DNA from: an uncultured Saprospiraceae bacterium
GTDB taxonomy: Bacteria; Bacteroidota; Bacteroidia; Chitinophagales; Saprospiraceae
DNA length: 64,000 nt
NCBI GenBank assembly: GCA_937926205.1
Contig: CALEYL010000075.1
Coordinates: 210,766-274,765, forward strand
Direction: 5' to 3'
Each line of letters opens with the position of its first letter. Position 1 is the stretch's first letter. A program made the translations under genes and the position numbers. Under the pieces are notes generated by a model that saw only the letters and a list, made by a program, of their open reading frames with translations, did no database searches and was not told the origin of the DNA. Below are positions 60,895 through 64,000 of this stretch, one piece after another.

Positions 60895-60922
60895 GCTCAA
60901 CAAACAACGCTCAACCATCAAC
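60895..60922. repeat. Heptamer array overlapping the stop of the second ABC exporter
   Basis: Units GCTCAAC, AAACAAC, GCTCAAC, CATCAAC (GTTGAGC/GTTGATG on the minus strand). The exporter's TGA (60911-60913) lies in the third unit, and its last residues (GVDG) are repeat-encoded. Confidence 0.7.
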
Positions 60923-62740
60923 GCCCTCGCCCCCTCCAACCTGCTGCCTGGAAAAAAGCCGGTAAAACAAGCCTTTGGCAGCCATCAGTTCTTCAAAAGT
61001 GCCGGCCTCTGCCATTTGCCCCTGGTCGAGTACAATAATATGGTCGGCCTGCATTAAATGATAAAGCCGGTGGGTAATAAAAATAACGGTTTTTGATGCT
61101 TCCAGATTAAAGATTTCTTCAAAAATCTGCTGTTCTACCAAAGGGTCAATGGCGCTCATTGGTTCATCCAGGATCAATACATCTTTATCGGCATAAAATG
61201 CACGGGCAATGGCAACCTGCTGCCATTGGCCTCCGGAAAGTTCCACCCCACCGTAAAAAGTATTGCCGAGCAAGGTATCGTAATGACGGGGAAGTCCATC
61301 GATGGCAGACGCAGCGCCGGAAGCACGAGCGGCTTCCTGAACCTGGCGTAGATCGGCGTCCCGGTGCAGGTCACTGATGCTGATGTTCTCCAACGCCGTA
61401 AACGGATACCGGTAAAAGTCCTGGAAAACGATGCTCATTTTGCTGCGCAAGTCATCCTGAGCACATTCCCGCAGGTCAACCCCGTCCAGCAAAATACGCC
61501 CTTTATCCGGATCGTAGTAACGCGCCAATAGCTTAACCAATGTGGATTTTCCGGAGCCATTGGGGCCCACGATGGCAATACGCGCGCCACGCTTCAATCC
61601 GAGGTTCAGGTCTTTCAGAATGGGCTGATGCTGGTTGGGATACGTAAAAGTAAGGTTTTCAACACGAAATCCTTCTGCAATGACACCGGGCAGGGGTTTT
61701 GGCGATGTCGGATCCTGCACCCTCGGTTTCAGGTCAAGAAAGTCAAAAAGGTAAGTCAGGAACAAGCGATGGCCGTGGAGGGCTGCCAAAGCGCCGAGCG
61801 CGCTGCGCAACTGCGTCATCCCGCGTTGAAAAGCCTGTAAATACATCACCAAAGCGCCTACGGACAAAGCGCCGGACAAGGTGCGAAAGGCGATCCAGGC
61901 CACCAATCCTGTCAGGGCCAGAACTTCCGACAACTGGCTAAAGGCGTCGAAAATGACCTGACGGGAAAGCAGCGTTCGTTTGTCTTTGAAAAGCTGTTCC
62001 CGCAATGCCCGATACCGTTGTCGGAAATGAACTCCGGCGCGGTAAAGGCGCAACTCCCGTGCAGCCGAAGCCTGAGTCAGCAAGTCGTGCAAAAACCAGC
62101 TTTCCCGCTCCCGGTGTGCCCGCTGCCTGTCTAAGGCAAAATGCCGCCTGGAATAATACATCCGCACCAGTAACCCCGGTAACCCGGCCAGTACGAGCAC
62201 CGGAATGAGCCACCAGGCAAGGGCAAAAAGGAAAACCATCACCATTCCGAGGTAAAAGCTGCTTTGGAGCAGTTGATGCACCGATTGCAGCAATTGCCAG
62301 GGTCTGTATGCCGCTTCGTATTGTGTTTTGTAGAACGTATCCTGAAGCTCGGGGTTTTCGTAGAAGGCCATATCCAGCCGGATGGATTGCTCCTGAATGA
62401 CCCCGGCAATGTAATCGTTGAACTGCAATTGCTGGAGCTCCTGCAGCCAGTTCGTTGCGATCCCCATCAGGCCGTTAATGAACCAAAGTCCGCCCAGTCC
62501 CAGAAGAAAAAATCCCAGACGGCCGCTTTCCAGTTCACCGGCCCTGAAAGCATGGACGAGTTGGTCAATGATCAGGCTGGTCAGGTAAAATATCGCCAAC
62601 GGCAAACTGGCCTGAAAAAAATTAAGGGCAATGCTGATGCCGGTCCAGACCGGATTTGACTTCCAAACCAGCTTCAAAGCCCGGCGAAACACCTGCAGGG
62701 CCGAAAATCCGGAATGTAGATAAGTTTGGAAGGAACTCAT
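60911..62740 (-). CDS. ABC exporter next to the B2 protease
   Basis: 609 residues, fused exporter half. Membrane domain about 25-340; Walker A GPNGSGKST (392-400), signature LSGGQ (501-505), Walker B VLILDEP (521-527), switch H557. Paralogue of the exporter at 762-2564. It follows the B2 gene by 22 bases on the same strand, so the two are surely co-transcribed. This B2-plus-ABC order is usual in lasso-peptide and related RiPP clusters, where the exporter (D/C protein) releases the mature peptide. No N-terminal C39 peptidase domain is present, in keeping with a separate B2 protease. Confidence 0.88.
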   Translation of the reverse strand: MSSFQTYLHSGFSALQVFRRALKLVWKSNPVWTGISIALNFFQASLPLAIFYLTSLIIDQLVHAFRAGELESGRLGFFLLGLGGLWFINGLMGIATNWLQELQQLQFNDYIAGVIQEQSIRLDMAFYENPELQDTFYKTQYEAAYRPWQLLQSVHQLLQSSFYLGMVMVFLFALAWWLIPVLVLAGLPGLLVRMYYSRRHFALDRQRAHRERESWFLHDLLTQASAARELRLYRAGVHFRQRYRALREQLFKDKRTLLSRQVIFDAFSQLSEVLALTGLVAWIAFRTLSGALSVGALVMYLQAFQRGMTQLRSALGALAALHGHRLFLTYLFDFLDLKPRVQDPTSPKPLPGVIAEGFRVENLTFTYPNQHQPILKDLNLGLKRGARIAIVGPNGSGKSTLVKLLARYYDPDKGRILLDGVDLRECAQDDLRSKMSIVFQDFYRYPFTALENISISDLHRDADLRQVQEAARASGAASAIDGLPRHYDTLLGNTFYGGVELSGGQWQQVAIARAFYADKDVLILDEPMSAIDPLVEQQIFEEIFNLEASKTVIFITHRLYHLMQADHIIVLDQGQMAEAGTFEELMAAKGLFYRLFSRQQVGGGEGVDG

Positions 62741-62762
62741 GCTGACTTGCTGTGTTGGGGCA

Positions 62763-63206
62763 TCACCCTAAGCGGGCTATTTCGCTGTAGCGCTCCAATC
62801 GTCCGCCCCCAACCAGCACCTGCTCTCCGACAGAAAGCCAGGCATGGGCGCCCAATTGACCGGGAAGGGTATTTTTATAGACACCGAGGTGTATCATACA
62901 GGGTATGTTCCTGCGTACCAGCATGTTGTATGCAGCCAGTGTCCTGACCAAACAGGTGGAATTCCAGGGAGTGCGGCGGGAAAGTCCTTCGATGACGCCG
63001 GCAATTGTTTTGGCGGCCTCCATCATTGGGGCCGTAATGACCGGAACGCCTGCCTCCGAAGAAGGCCGGGGTAAATAAGCAGCCGATGATTGAAAACTCA
63101 CGGCCAGGCGCGCCCGGAGCAGGAAAAAAAAGGATTCGGGAATCAGGCGGATTTCCTTTGCAGTAAGAGGGCGATGGGGCAAAAAAGGGTATTTCACACG
63201 AATCAT
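62763..63206 (-). CDS. Lasso-peptide-type B2 protease (transglutaminase-like)
   Basis: 147 residues of the Transglut_core3 family, which removes leader peptides in lasso peptide and other RiPP pathways. The core WNSTCLVRTLAAYNMLVRRNIPCMIHLGV holds the catalytic Cys (C85), and LGAHAWLSVGEQVLVGG the catalytic His (H121); the family's Asp/Glu lies after it. The N-terminus (FFFLLRARLAVSF) is the usual amphipathic start. No lasso cyclase (asparagine-synthetase-like C protein), no RRE/B1 protein and no precursor were found within the 0.8 kb upstream in this window. The partner genes, if any, lie beyond 64000 or elsewhere. Confidence 0.85.
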   Translation of the reverse strand: MIRVKYPFLPHRPLTAKEIRLIPESFFFLLRARLAVSFQSSAAYLPRPSSEAGVPVITAPMMEAAKTIAGVIEGLSRRTPWNSTCLVRTLAAYNMLVRRNIPCMIHLGVYKNTLPGQLGAHAWLSVGEQVLVGGGRLERYSEIARLG

Positions 63207-63335
63207 GGTCTAAACGAGTTTGATTCCTTTTGGCCTTACTTCAATAATAAGGCAATTATGATACTGATAAGGAGTTTACTCATCGATTGATAGTTCAATA
63301 CTCAATAAATATCTGTTACTTTTTTCATTGCCAAA

Positions 63336-63930
63336 ACATGAGTCATACGAATCAATGGCTAAAATGCTTTTAGTGCCTGTTCACTTATCAAGCCAGGTAA
63401 ATGCTCGGTGCATCAAGTTAAATGCTTGCTGAAGCTTAACTGACAGGTCATTGCTCCTGATTTTATCTTACTTTTTGTTGCCGCCCAAAAAGCCGTGCCT
63501 GCCGGCAGGCAGGTAAGCAAAAAGGCTCGTTGCCATAAGGCGCCCTTGTTTTCAGGCTTGGTGGCTGGAACCATTAACGATTCGATCTTTTATCTGGTTT
63601 CAGGTTGGCTCCTCGGCTCGCCGCTGATTTTTTGCCTGGTTTCTAAGTCTGCTTTCATCGAATATTAACGTCTGTTCTTTGCTCTAATATCCTACAAATT
63701 TCTGAAAGGCAAAAAAAGGCGCCCCCTCCCTCAGGCCAGCCCGCCGCGAACCGATACGCCTGCCGGGGCGCTGTATGGCAACTGGTCCACAACAAGCAGT
63801 GGTTTTCTGACAATCAGCTGTCCACCCCTCTGAAATGGCAACTTAAGCGTATGATCAAGTGGAAGTCAGGTCGGGAACTGTTTCTTGTTTACAAAACTCC
63901 AGGTCAATTATTCCTCTGTGCGGGTGGCCT
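63336..63930. repeat. Dispersed repeat, copy 2
   Basis: Upstream gap of the B2 gene. Shares its whole length with copy 1 (46612-47150) and its left end with copy 3 (55171). It carries a 20-odd-base insertion with the palindrome CCTGCCGGCAGG. Relative frame shifts and stops show it is not coding. The gap 63207-63335 and the last 70 bases (with a 9-T run) hold nothing further. Confidence 0.8.
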
Positions 63931-64000
63931 GCCTGCGCACTGTTTGACGGAGGAGGTGCTGTGTTGAAAACCAAGCGAAAAGGAGTTTTTTTTTTCAAAA

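Noticed and set aside
63235..63286. 15-codon ORF (MSKLLISII...) just upstream of the B2 gene as RiPP precursor
   Set aside because: Too short, all hydrophobic, with no leader, core Gly/Asp or Thr(-2) expected of a lasso precursor.
1..64000. CRISPR arrays, rRNA genes, intact insertion sequences or phage genes
   Set aside because: None seen; the tandem repeats have 7- or 9-base units, not repeat-spacer units, and no transposase or phage protein was recognised.

Overview
The window is a chromosomal stretch from a free-living member of the Bacteroidota, most likely of the Saprospiria (Saprospiraceae/Lewinella/Haliscomenobacter type). The phylum call rests on four things. Two secreted proteins end in C-terminal domains of the type IX secretion (T9SS) kind. 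At least twenty start regions carry the Bacteroidota -7 promoter word TAnnTTTG. Shine-Dalgarno sequences are generally absent. Several families are typical of the phylum (DUF4293, DUF3667, the ExbB/ExbD/ExbD gene set, HD-PycTM). Placement below phylum is inference.

Layout. 0-5.3 kb: 3' part of trpA, an ABC exporter, a UPF1-like helicase and a TrmH methyltransferase. 5.3-9.5 kb: a 1,000-residue secreted coiled-coil protein and an MscS channel. 9.6-18.5 kb: a McrB-N-like orphan, a T9SS endonuclease I, a lone PaaC, SerA, CvpA, lysoplasmalogenase, TrpB and a DUF3667 protein. 18.5-21.6 kb: DUF4293, an ExbB/ExbD energy-transduction operon and tRNA-Ser(GGA). 21.7-29.5 kb: TatD, RNase HI, HD-PycTM, a flavin monooxygenase, PurU, an OmpA lipoprotein, a T9SS cargo protein and Mpo1. 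29.6-38.3 kb: arginine decarboxylase, TrpF, SurE, GNAT, MetH and tRNA-Ser(TGA). 38.6-46.4 kb: DUF4268, a three-gene 2-oxoacid:ferredoxin oxidoreductase operon and NspC. 47-57 kb: PsuG, glycosyltransferases, a TlpA-like thioredoxin and aspartokinase. 57-63.2 kb: a polysaccharide/glycan operon (sugar transferase, 4,6-dehydratase-like SDR, DegT aminotransferase), a 23S-IVP four-helix protein, then an ABC exporter with a lasso-peptide-type B2 protease.

Genes that work together: TrpA, TrpB and TrpF (one pathway, but scattered over 32 kb); ExbB-ExbD-ExbD with a small membrane protein; the FAD/4Fe-4S oxidoreductase with OFOR alpha and beta; arginine decarboxylase and NspC (polyamines); WcaJ-like transferase with dehydratase and aminotransferase (a 4-amino-sugar glycan); and B2 protease with ABC exporter (a possible RiPP export/maturation module).

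The most unusual signal is intergenic. Degenerate tandem arrays, mostly of seven-base words (GGTTAAA, GGTGGAC, GTTAGAC, GGTTGNT, GATTGAT), sit directly against gene ends. In every array seen, the G-rich strand points away from the gene it abuts. Some arrays supply the stop codon and last residues of the gene (trpF, metH, the second ABC exporter); others form the 5' leader (lysC, ompA-like, degT-like). Other non-coding structure includes a dispersed repeat of about 0.5 kb in three copies, a 123-bp imperfect inverted repeat, a duplicated tRNA-Ser 3' end with its terminator, and several genes whose -7 box is so close to the start codon that the mRNA should be leaderless.
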